DNA of 7,354 nt from JACIWG01 sp049969935 (GTDB taxonomy: Archaea; Thermoproteota; Nitrososphaeria; JACIWG01), in contig JBMFNX010000045.1 of the NCBI GenBank assembly GCA_049969935.1, positions 1 to 7,354 on the forward strand, in the 5' to 3' direction. The notes under the pieces were generated by a model. It was not told the origin of the DNA and made no database searches. It worked only from the letters and a program-made list of their open reading frames with translations. Below, piece by piece: positions 1-5,513 of this stretch. Made by a program: the position numbers and the translations under genes. The first letter of the stretch is position 1. Every line of letters begins with the position of its first letter.

Positions 1-1
1 A

Positions 2-223
2 TTAATATACTTTAATCATAATTTCAAATTTGGTGGTTAATGTTGAACTGGTTTGTTCTAGCAGTTTTAGACGCATTATTAATTCTATAGAATATAAGCT
101 GAAACGTGAAAAGTATGTTTCTATATTATTTCTTTGAACACTTTTGAGAAATTTTACACATTCTGTGTGCTTGTTTTCCTTCAATAGGATTTCGATGAAT
201 ATGTTTGTGTCTATTAGGTACAT
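2..223 (-). CDS. vapC: VapC-like PIN-domain toxin, truncated by an early stop
   Basis: This is the N-terminal half of a PIN-domain ribonuclease of the VapC toxin type. It opens with MYLIDTNIF, the typical first PIN strand with its metal-binding Asp (D5), and has a second acidic position, E47, in the YSIELI helix. The frame ends at a TAA at 2-4 after 73 residues, whereas VapC proteins are usually about 130, so the later catalytic acids of the domain are missing. I chose ATG 223 because PIN toxins normally begin within a few residues of LIDTN; TTG 232 is an in-frame alternative. The start lies one base after the stop of the upstream antitoxin frame, the usual VapBC layout. Seen: domain start, spacing and stop. 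Inferred: loss of activity. A frameshift or base error just before position 2 would give the same picture. Confidence 0.75.
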   Translation of the reverse strand: MYLIDTNIFIEILLKENKHTECVKFLKSVQRNNIETYFSRFSLYSIELIMRLKLLEQTSSTLTTKFEIMIKVY

Positions 224-224
224 T

Positions 225-472
225 CTATTCAACCCATAATTCTAATGCCTTATGTTGAAGTTCTACGGATGAAATTTTGAGGACACTTAATAGTCCTACT
301 AATGGTTCTATTTCCGCCTCTGATGTAGTTAAATCTACTTGTTCTATAAAGTCTTTTATTGCGATTTCGACAGCTGTTTTTATTGAACCTTTTTTGTAGC
401 CGAATAATTTGTAGGCTCTTTTTTAAAGTCTTTAAGTAGCTTATCGTCAATTAACACTTTTATTTCACTCAT
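225..472 (-). pseudogene. vapB: VapB-like antitoxin gene split by a one-base frameshift
   Basis: Two frames on the minus strand together make one coherent antitoxin. From ATG 472 the frame reads MSEIKVLIDDKLLKDFKK and then fails at a stop 11 codons later. One frame over, the text continues RAYKLFGYKKGSIKTAVEIA and runs to TAG at 225-227. The join lies in an A6 run (T6 at 419-424 on the plus strand): one more A would give a continuous 82-residue protein. The pattern of a short beta strand, a K-RAY...GYKKGSIK...A..AI segment and an acidic C-terminal tail is familiar from archaeal VapB/CopG-like antitoxins found next to PIN toxins. Such proteins neutralise the toxin and bind their own promoter. 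The cause of the break (true mutation, slippage-dependent expression or sequencing error) cannot be decided here. Confidence 0.75.
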
Positions 473-554
473 AATTATTATCCCATATGAGAATATTGTT
501 GGCTGTTAATAAAATTTTTTAGTATAGTTATTCCTTATTATTTTGTCAACTTTT

Positions 555-570
555 GCAATAAAAATAAATC
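555..570 (-). terminator. Possible U-rich terminator after the ATPase gene
   Basis: Downstream of the stop at 581 the minus strand reads GATTTATTTTTATTGC, a T-rich tract of the kind that ends transcription in archaea. It also separates this gene from the toxin-antitoxin pair. The whole gap is AT-rich, so specificity is low. Confidence 0.3.
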
Positions 571-580
571 TTTTCAGTTT

Positions 581-1882
581 TTAGTGAAAATAGTTTATTA
601 TTGGATTTGACCTTAAATTTTTCCTGTTTACCTTTTCTGCTATTTCTATAATTTCTTCTGGGCCTAGTTCCTCATATGATCCTGGAACACTTTCTAGTTT
701 TGCGCTTGCACTTATGAGTCCCGCCTTTGGAATACCATATGAATGAATTTTCTCAACAGCCTTTTTTGCATCCTCTGCCTCTATTTTACCAATTTTCACC
801 TTGTATCCTATGATTGGCTTTTTTCCTTTTGCGTCTAAGATTATTATGTCTATGTCGCCTTCCTTGTTTGGTAATATTGTATAGCCTCTTCTTCCACTAA
901 TGTATTCTGCCAACATTTCTCCTAGGCTAAATTGGAATTCTTTACCCATAATGCTTGAGACAAGATTTGCTTCTACTTTTTTATGCATGCCTTCTGTTAG
1001 GTTAAGTTTTTGGTCAATGTAGTATGCTATGGATACTATTGGGGAATGCTTAAAATAGTATCTTGAACCTCTCGTCTTATACAACATAATTTTTTCTAGA
1101 ATCCCCATTTCACATAATCTGTCAAGTAATCCTGTTACTGTTGACAGGCCTCCAAATATAATTTCATTTGATGATAATATACCGGATATTTCTGAAGGCT
1201 TCCATATACCTTCTCCAGTCAGTCGGAGGACTGCATCATAAACTGCTGTGAGAGACCTTTCCTCTTCTTCAAAAACTTCCCCAACAAGTCCAGAGGATGA
1301 GGAAATTAGAGCATAAGCCTTGCTACAGATTTCTGAAACAACATCATCTTCTAGAGATAACATGGGTATAACCCATGGATCTCTGATAATAAGAGCCCAC
1401 ATAAGCGTGTTTTCGGGTGTACTGCAGATGTTCTTAAGTGAAAGTATTGTGTCTTGATAGCTTATTATATCCATTTTAAATGGTGTGAATAAGCCCAGAA
1501 GGGGACTTCTCCTATCAAAAACTTTCTTCACTATCCCTAGACTTGATTCGCAGGCAACAAGCTTGCCGTTCGGATGCTGGAGAGCTAAAGCTTCCCAAAA
1601 CTTTTCAGGAAGCCTCTGGAACTCATCAAGTATTACGGTTCCATTACCTTCAAGCAATGATCCAATCTTCTTTACCGCTTCCTCAACATTCATGTAATTT
1701 ATTTCCTTTTTCTCTTCAACTATCACATACCCTGACCTAGATATTACAAAGTAGTGTGCGTAATTGAAGATTCTTCTAAGCAAGAAAGTTTTTCCCGTTT
1801 TTCTTCTCCCATAAACTAGTATCCATCCTTTTAGATTCTTTATCTTTTCCTCGTTTCTTTTTACTACGATATTCTTGCTCAT
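581..1882 (-). CDS. Archaeal AAA-type ATPase (Arch_ATPase/DUF234 class) with nuclease-like C-terminus
   Basis: A 433-residue P-loop ATPase. The Walker A motif is GRRKTGKT (25-32) and the Walker B motif is TVILDEFQRLP (82-92, D86/E87). The CESS...DRRSPLLGLF segment (111-132) matches the sensor region and 'sPLyGr' region of archaeal ATPases related to MoxR/ORC-type AAA proteins. Residues ~210-290 look like a winged helix, ending in YYFKHSPIVSIAYY. Residues ~310-400 resemble the PD-(D/E)XK-like C-terminal domain of DUF234 proteins: GDIDIIILDAKGKK gives the acidic strand, but the following strand reads PIIGYKVK where an E-x-K would be expected, so catalysis is doubtful. The start ATG 1882 has a good Shine-Dalgarno, TAAGGAG, six bases upstream. 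The family's cellular role is not firmly known. It is common in archaea and often close to mobile or defence genes; it is transcribed alone here. Confidence 0.85.
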   Translation of the reverse strand: MSKNIVVKRNEEKIKNLKGWILVYGRRKTGKTFLLRRIFNYAHYFVISRSGYVIVEEKKEINYMNVEEAVKKIGSLLEGNGTVILDEFQRLPEKFWEALALQHPNGKLVACESSLGIVKKVFDRRSPLLGLFTPFKMDIISYQDTILSLKNICSTPENTLMWALIIRDPWVIPMLSLEDDVVSEICSKAYALISSSSGLVGEVFEEEERSLTAVYDAVLRLTGEGIWKPSEISGILSSNEIIFGGLSTVTGLLDRLCEMGILEKIMLYKTRGSRYYFKHSPIVSIAYYIDQKLNLTEGMHKKVEANLVSSIMGKEFQFSLGEMLAEYISGRRGYTILPNKEGDIDIIILDAKGKKPIIGYKVKIGKIEAEDAKKAVEKIHSYGIPKAGLISASAKLESVPGSYEELGPEEIIEIAEKVNRKNLRSNPIINYFH

Positions 1883-1888
1883 TTTATT

Positions 1889-1936
1889 CTCCTTAGAATA
1901 TTCCTATAAACTTTACTTCTAATCAAATTATATAAT
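1889..1936 (-). promoter_or_regulatory. Promoter and ribosome binding site of the ATPase gene
   Basis: A TATA-like element (minus strand ATTATATAA, 1936-1928) lies about 50 bases before the ATG at 1882. This predicts a transcript start near 1906 and a leader of roughly 23 bases containing TAAGGAG (1895-1889). The spacing is right for an archaeal promoter with a leadered mRNA. No convincing BRE is visible. Confidence 0.5.
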
Positions 1937-1984
1937 ACGACCGTAGCAATATGCAGATTATATGATGAACTAATTAGAGTCTCA

Positions 1985-2041
1985 GATAAAAAAGATTAGT
2001 TTGTTGCAGACAATAGTAAATTCTAATTTTTGTTTTGTCTG
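1985..2041 (-). terminator. Possible hairpin plus U-tract terminator of the stalked pilin gene
   Basis: Read on the minus strand, a 7-bp stem (CAGACAA at 2041-2035 pairing with TTGTCTG at 2013-2007) is followed by a T6 run at about 1993-1988. It lies ~50 bases after the pilin stop at 2092. Order and strand fit a terminator, but the loop is 21 bases and the T run is some distance from the stem. Confidence 0.3.
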
Positions 2042-2091
2042 ACTGCTTTAATTGAATATAGTTTTAGTTTTTTATTACAAAAATTGTAAGG

Positions 2092-2688
2092 TTAGTATTT
2101 TAGTTGTATTTGTATAGTGTATTCTATGCCTGTTGTGGTTTTTAGTTTTACTTCTACTGTCTGGTTAGGTTTATAGTCTTTGGATGCTGGTATTTTGAAT
2201 ACTATTGTTGTTGTGCTACCTTTTGCTATTTTTGTTGGTAATTCTATTTGGTCTTCTATGGGATAGGATTTTATTGAGTTGTCGTTTACGAGTATTTCTT
2301 CTATTGCTATGTCCTCGGCCCCTGTGTTTGTGCATTCTAGTGTTATCTTCCATATGTTTGGGGCAGTTTCTTCTTTTGCTATCTCATATTCTATCTTGTT
2401 TAACTTTATTTTTAGTGCTTCTGTTACTGTTGAAGTCTGTGTTGTTGGAGATAATGATGTTGTTGTAGTTGTGGTTGCTGTGGATGTGGTTGTTGTTTTG
2501 CTTGTTTGAGTTGGTGTAGTTAAATTTGTTGGTGCTTGAATGTATAATGCTATTGCTAACGCTATTATGATTATTATTGATGCTATAACAATTGTTGATA
2601 TTTTTGTGTTAATCCCCTTTTTGCGCCCATATAAGGAGGTACAGTCGGATTCAATATAAGATTTTTTGCATAAAAAATTTTGCAACAA
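2092..2688 (-). CDS. Pilin-like membrane protein with Thr-rich stalk
   Basis: The product has a class III (type IV pilin-like) N-terminus: a basic RKKG (22-25), a likely prepilin-peptidase cut after G25, then the hydrophobic helix TKISTIVIASII...ALYI (28-50). A low-complexity Thr/Ser/Pro stalk follows (52-90), then a ~105-residue beta-rich domain. That domain matches the C-terminus of the divergent pilin at 2743: NTGAEDIAIEEILVND versus NVGTADTTIIDIILNE, and QTVEVKLKTTTG versus QTIEVKVVTSHG. It is probably an extracellular filament subunit, tip or anchored surface protein. The coordinates give the open frame from TTG 2688. That start is doubtful: a TATA box lies inside it, and ATG 2630, exactly one promoter distance downstream, would encode MGAKKGIN if one A were added to the A5 run at 2622-2618. 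Confidence 0.7.
   Translation of the reverse strand: MLQNFLCKKSYIESDCTSLYGRKKGINTKISTIVIASIIIIIALAIALYIQAPTNLTTPTQTSKTTTTSTATTTTTTSLSPTTQTSTVTEALKIKLNKIEYEIAKEETAPNIWKITLECTNTGAEDIAIEEILVNDNSIKSYPIEDQIELPTKIAKGSTTTIVFKIPASKDYKPNQTVEVKLKTTTGIEYTIQIQLKY
2652..2661 (-). promoter_or_regulatory. TATA box for the stalked pilin, placed for a leaderless mRNA
   Basis: The minus strand reads TCTTATATTG, with the TATA core centred near 2656.5, about 26 bases before ATG 2630. That is the normal TATA-to-start-site distance in archaea, so the mRNA would start at or next to that ATG. An A-rich stretch just upstream could act as the BRE. The spacing argues against TTG 2688 as the real start, since it lies upstream of the TATA box. 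Confidence 0.5.
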
Positions 2689-2742
2689 TGCAATTTTTGT
2701 ACATTATTTAGCCTATGTATGTTTGTTTGCAAGGATGTTTTT

Positions 2743-3306
2743 ATGATAATATACTTTGAACATAAAGTTAATATTTTAGGGATTTTTATATTAAGGTTGT
2801 TGAATGGTAGAAAATTTTTTGGTATTAGTCCTGTTATGGCTACTGTTATCTTGATTGCTATTGCTGTTACTGTTTCTTTGGCTATTGCTTTTTGGACAGC
2901 TGGTTTAACTGGCGCTTTTACGAGGTTTGAGCGTATTGAATCGATTACTTCTTATGTGGTTATAGGTTATAAGATTCAAGGTTCTAGTCCTGTAAAATAT
3001 TATAATGTTACTTTTTTGTGGAAAAATGTGGGTACAGCTGACACCACCATCATAGATATTATTTTGAACGAGAAGCCTTTGAAGACTTTCTGGCCTTCTT
3101 CCGAAGTTTATCTTGATGGTGTGCTCTGGGTTAGTGGTTCTGATTCAAGTTTTAAGGAAATTCCTTTTCCATCAGGTAGTACATTGGATTTGGTAATTAT
3201 GTTTCCATCGAATACCAGTTCCCCCTTTGTTTCTGGACAGACAATTGAGGTTAAGGTTGTCACATCTCACGGAGTTTTTTATGTGACAATTTTTAATATT
3301 CCATAA
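2743..3306 (+). CDS. Archaeal type IV pilin-like protein (GISPV class)
   Basis: A conventional archaeal pilin or archaellin-like precursor. NGRKFFG precedes ISPVMATVILIAIAVTVSLA, a class III signal with cleavage expected after the Gly of FFG, and the hydrophobic helix forms the filament core. A ~130-residue beta-rich head domain follows, paralogous to that of the divergent gene at 2092. No Thr-rich stalk is present. The start is uncertain. ATG 2743 has AAGGA (2731-2735) seven bases upstream and gives 187 residues with a long 27-residue leader. TTG 2797 or 2800 would give a short leader of about 7-8 residues, more typical of archaeal pilins. ATG 2804 is out of frame by one base. It is probably assembled by the ATPase encoded from 3549, but a transposon remnant separates the two genes. 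Fold and location are well supported; its exact filament is not known. Confidence 0.8.
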   Translation: MIIYFEHKVNILGIFILRLLNGRKFFGISPVMATVILIAIAVTVSLAIAFWTAGLTGAFTRFERIESITSYVVIGYKIQGSSPVKYYNVTFLWKNVGTADTTIIDIILNEKPLKTFWPSSEVYLDGVLWVSGSDSSFKEIPFPSGSTLDLVIMFPSNTSSPFVSGQTIEVKVVTSHGVFYVTIFNIP

Positions 3307-3336
3307 AAATTTTTAACATTTTCCTATTTTCTTTTT
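3307..3336 (+). terminator. U-rich terminator of the pilin gene
   Basis: Directly after the pilin stop the plus strand has successive T tracts (ATTTTTAACATTTTCC, then TATTTTCTTTTT), as expected for archaeal factor-independent termination. The transposon remnant is inserted at the end of this tract. Confidence 0.5.
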
Positions 3337-3511
3337 GATGTTGTCACGATAATTTTTTACTGATGATTTTGTATACTAAGAGGAAGCTGAAAAATTCTAC
3401 AGCAACCTCTCCTATAATCGAACACTAAAATCCATAACAAGATACATAAGCTCATTCACAGCAATATACAACTGGATTCTAAACAAGCTATCGTGACAGT
3501 ATCTTCTTTTT
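3329..3511. repeat. 8-bp target-site duplication flanking the IS remnant
   Basis: TTCTTTTT occurs at 3329-3336, immediately before the left inverted end, and again at 3504-3511, immediately after the right end. The match is exact and abuts both ends, as expected for a target-site duplication. The low-complexity sequence makes chance agreement less unlikely than for a mixed 8-mer. Confidence 0.6.
3337..3503 (+). mobile_element. Internally deleted IS remnant (MITE-like) with transposase 3' end
   Basis: Inverted ends bound a 167-bp element: GATGTTGTCACGATA at 3337-3351 and TATCGTGACAGTATC at 3489-3503, matching at 13 of 15 positions including a perfect 10-bp core. Between them a plus-strand frame from 3379 to 3496 reads EEAEKFYSNLSYNRTLKSIT and then RYISSFTAIYNWILNKLS, stopping at a TGA inside the right end, as in many compact insertion sequences. 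This looks like the C-terminus of a DDE transposase. The FY-N and IYN pattern and the 8-bp duplication would fit an IS6/IS240-like family, but I am not sure of the family. About 40 non-coding bases of the left end join directly to the transposase tail, so the body has been deleted. It cannot move by itself but could be mobilised by an intact relative. Confidence 0.75.
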
Positions 3512-3516
3512 TATAA

Positions 3517-3530
3517 GAAATTTTATATAT
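3517..3530 (+). promoter_or_regulatory. Promoter of the pilus ATPase gene
   Basis: AGAAA followed by TTTTATATAT (3521-3530) reads as a BRE-like purine stretch and a strong TATA box. Its centre lies 23-30 bases before the candidate starts GTG 3549 and ATG 3555, so the mRNA should be leaderless or nearly so. It begins only six bases after the target duplication of the IS remnant. Confidence 0.6.
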
Positions 3531-3548
3531 GGGTTTAGGTTAAATATT

Positions 3549-5495
3549 GTGAGTATGGTTGGTTTGAGTTTACCCTTTTTTAAAAAGAAGATGGAGAAGA
3601 GTGTTGTTGTAACAGCGGAAGGGGAGGAAGTTGTTGTTGATCCTGTTCCAGAAAATGCTGAAATTTTGGACGAGTATTGGGTTCGTGAAAAGTATGCTAG
3701 GGTTGTGATTGCAAAACCTCCTGAGAATTCTGCTATAACATATTATGTTGATGAGGTTAAACTTAATCCCGATGAGAGGGCTGCTTATTTGAAGATTTCT
3801 GACATTATTGCTAGGGAATTGAATCCTGCTGAGATTGGTAAGGAGGAGGATGTTAGGAAGGAGCTTTTGAAGGAGGCTAGGAGGCTTAGTATGAAGTATG
3901 AGAGAGCTTTTAAGACTGTTACTCGAGCTGGATGGGATAAGATCAACTATTATTTGGAGAGAGACCTTTTAGGCTTTGGTCCATTAAATGTTATAATCAA
4001 CGATTACAGAGTTGAGGATGTAAGCTGTGATGGTGTTAATGTTCCCATTTTTGTTTGGCATAGAAAGTATGAGAGTATCCCAACTAATATCAGGTTTTTG
4101 GAAAAGGATGCTTTAGACGATTATATTGTTAAGCTTGCTCACAAGTCGGGTAAGCATGTTAGTTCAGCTTTCCCAATTGTTGACGCAATGCTGTTTGGTA
4201 AACACAGGCTTGCTGCAAGCTTCCGTGACGAGGTTTCGCCAAAAGGTTCAACGTTCACGATAAGAAAGTTTAGGGAAGAGCCGTTTAGTATTGTTGACCT
4301 AGTGCAAATGGGTACAATAAGTGATGAGATGGCAGCATACTTTTGGATGCTTATCGAAAACAGGTGCACGATAATGGTCATAGGTGGAACCGGAAGTGGA
4401 AAGACAACCATATTGAATGCTCTAGCATCACTCATTAAGCCAGGTATGAAGCTTGTCACTGTCGAAGAGACAGCTGAATTAAACCTTCCACACGAGAACT
4501 GGGTCCAGTTTGTTAGCAGAGAAAGCTATGGACTTACCGGCACAAAAGTCGGCCAAATAAGCCTCTTCGACCTAGTGAAAACATCTCTAAGATACAGGCC
4601 AGATTACCTTATTGTAGGTGAGGTCAGAGGAGAAGAAGCATATGTACTGTTCCAGGCTATGGCGACGGGCCATGGTGGCTTGTCTACTTTGCACGCAGAA
4701 AATATTGAGTATGCTATTAGGAGGCTTGTTAGCCCGCCTATGAATGTTTCTGAAACATATATTCCTTTGATTAATGCTGTTATTTTGGTTGAGCGTGTTA
4801 CTTTGCCTCAGCCTAGGATGGGTATGAGTATCGGTAGGAGGGCTCGTATGGTTTGGGAGGTTGAAGATTTTGAAAAGTATGTTAACATTTTTAGTTGGGT
4901 GCCTCAGGACGATATTTTCCTTTCTAGGGCTAGAGACAGTTTCGTTTTGATGAGGATTGCGGAGAGGCTTGGTAAGAGTAGGAGATGGATTGTAAATGAA
5001 CTTGAGCGTAGAAAGATTGTGATTCGCTGGATGGCTGATAAGGGTATCCATAATGTTAAGGATGTTGCCCGTATCGTTTACCAGTACTATTCTAACCCTG
5101 ACCTGCTGATGAGTAAGATTGAGGAGGAGGCTGTGATTAAGAAGGAGGAGATACAGCCCATTTTTACTTCTCAAACATTGCCTACAGCGGCAACTGCAAC
5201 TCCTACAGCAACCGCCGCTGAAACGCAGGCGCCTGTTAGAATGATTGAGGAGTCTTTAATGAGAATTTATAGTATTTTATCTAGCAAGGGTGGGACAGCT
5301 TCTCTTGAAGTATTGGCTAAAGAAAGTGGAATGGATGATGTAAGCTTATGGAGGTACTTGAATATTCTTAAGGGTTTTGGTCACGTCCAGACTGTCGAGA
5401 AGAAGGAGGAGGACAAGTATACTACATTCTTTACCTTAACAGAAAGAGGGGTGAGTGCCTTCGAAACTTTGCGTTCTAGACTTTCTCAGAGATAA
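3549..5495 (+). CDS. Archaeal type IV pilus assembly ATPase with C-terminal winged helix
   Basis: A 648-residue secretion ATPase of the VirB11/GspE superfamily (archaeal ArlI/PilB-like), the cytoplasmic motor that drives pilin assembly. The N-terminal domain spans roughly 30-265. The core has Walker A GGTGSGKT (279-286), the Asp box VTVEETAEL (303-311), Walker B YLIVGEVRGEE (353-363) with the catalytic Glu E358, and the His box GHGGLSTLHAE (374-384), so it should be active. The usual family C-terminal region runs to about 530. An Ala/Thr/Pro-rich linker (540-563) then leads to an added domain (565-645) that looks like a winged helix-turn-helix: helix, SLEVLAKESG, DDVSLWRYLNILKGFG, and a strand-turn-strand wing before TERGVSAFE. 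The start is GTG 3549 or ATG 3555, both next to the predicted start site. No ArlJ/TadC-type membrane partner follows, which is unusual. It probably assembles the neighbouring pilins. Confidence 0.92.
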   Translation: MSMVGLSLPFFKKKMEKSVVVTAEGEEVVVDPVPENAEILDEYWVREKYARVVIAKPPENSAITYYVDEVKLNPDERAAYLKISDIIARELNPAEIGKEEDVRKELLKEARRLSMKYERAFKTVTRAGWDKINYYLERDLLGFGPLNVIINDYRVEDVSCDGVNVPIFVWHRKYESIPTNIRFLEKDALDDYIVKLAHKSGKHVSSAFPIVDAMLFGKHRLAASFRDEVSPKGSTFTIRKFREEPFSIVDLVQMGTISDEMAAYFWMLIENRCTIMVIGGTGSGKTTILNALASLIKPGMKLVTVEETAELNLPHENWVQFVSRESYGLTGTKVGQISLFDLVKTSLRYRPDYLIVGEVRGEEAYVLFQAMATGHGGLSTLHAENIEYAIRRLVSPPMNVSETYIPLINAVILVERVTLPQPRMGMSIGRRARMVWEVEDFEKYVNIFSWVPQDDIFLSRARDSFVLMRIAERLGKSRRWIVNELERRKIVIRWMADKGIHNVKDVARIVYQYYSNPDLLMSKIEEEAVIKKEEIQPIFTSQTLPTAATATPTATAAETQAPVRMIEESLMRIYSILSSKGGTASLEVLAKESGMDDVSLWRYLNILKGFGHVQTVEKKEEDKYTTFFTLTERGVSAFETLRSRLSQR

Positions 5496-5500
5496 AAAAA
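5494..5500 (-). terminator. U7 tract ending the TackOD1-like gene
   Basis: On the minus strand a run of seven T lies 14 bases after the stop at 5514, overlapping the stop codon of the convergent ATPase gene. It is a plausible U-tract terminator, with no clear hairpin. Confidence 0.35.
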
Positions 5501-5513
5501 GGTTTGTTATTGG

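Noticed and set aside
250..450. 66-residue minus-strand open frame
   Set aside because: It is a shadow frame across the vapB gene. The protein-like sequence is in the neighbouring frame, joined to ATG 472.
1485..1740. Two plus-strand open frames of 65-70 residues
   Set aside because: They lie antisense within the well-supported ATPase gene and have no protein-like composition.
2075..2089. TTACAA-AAA-TTGTAA palindrome after the stalked pilin stop
   Set aside because: The stem is six AT-rich pairs and the minus strand has A rather than T after it, so it does not look like a terminator.
2205..2509. Leu/Val-rich plus-strand open frames that look like membrane segments
   Set aside because: They are the reverse complement of the Thr-rich stalk and head of the pilin (ACA/ACT codons read as TGT/GTT), so the hydrophobic look is an artefact.
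2633..2640. Perfect Shine-Dalgarno AAGGAGGT on the plus strand
   Set aside because: The nearest plus-strand ATG (2688) is 47 bases away and opens a frame of only seven codons. It probably arose by chance or belongs to minus-strand promoter sequence.
3360..3500. A small independent gene in the pilin-ATPase gap
   Set aside because: The frame has no start codon with a promoter and ends inside the inverted repeat; it is explained better as a transposase tail in a deleted IS.
4139..5174. Minus-strand open frames of 106 and 195 residues
   Set aside because: They are antisense to the pilus ATPase, which carries all family motifs in its own frame; the shadow products have random-looking composition.
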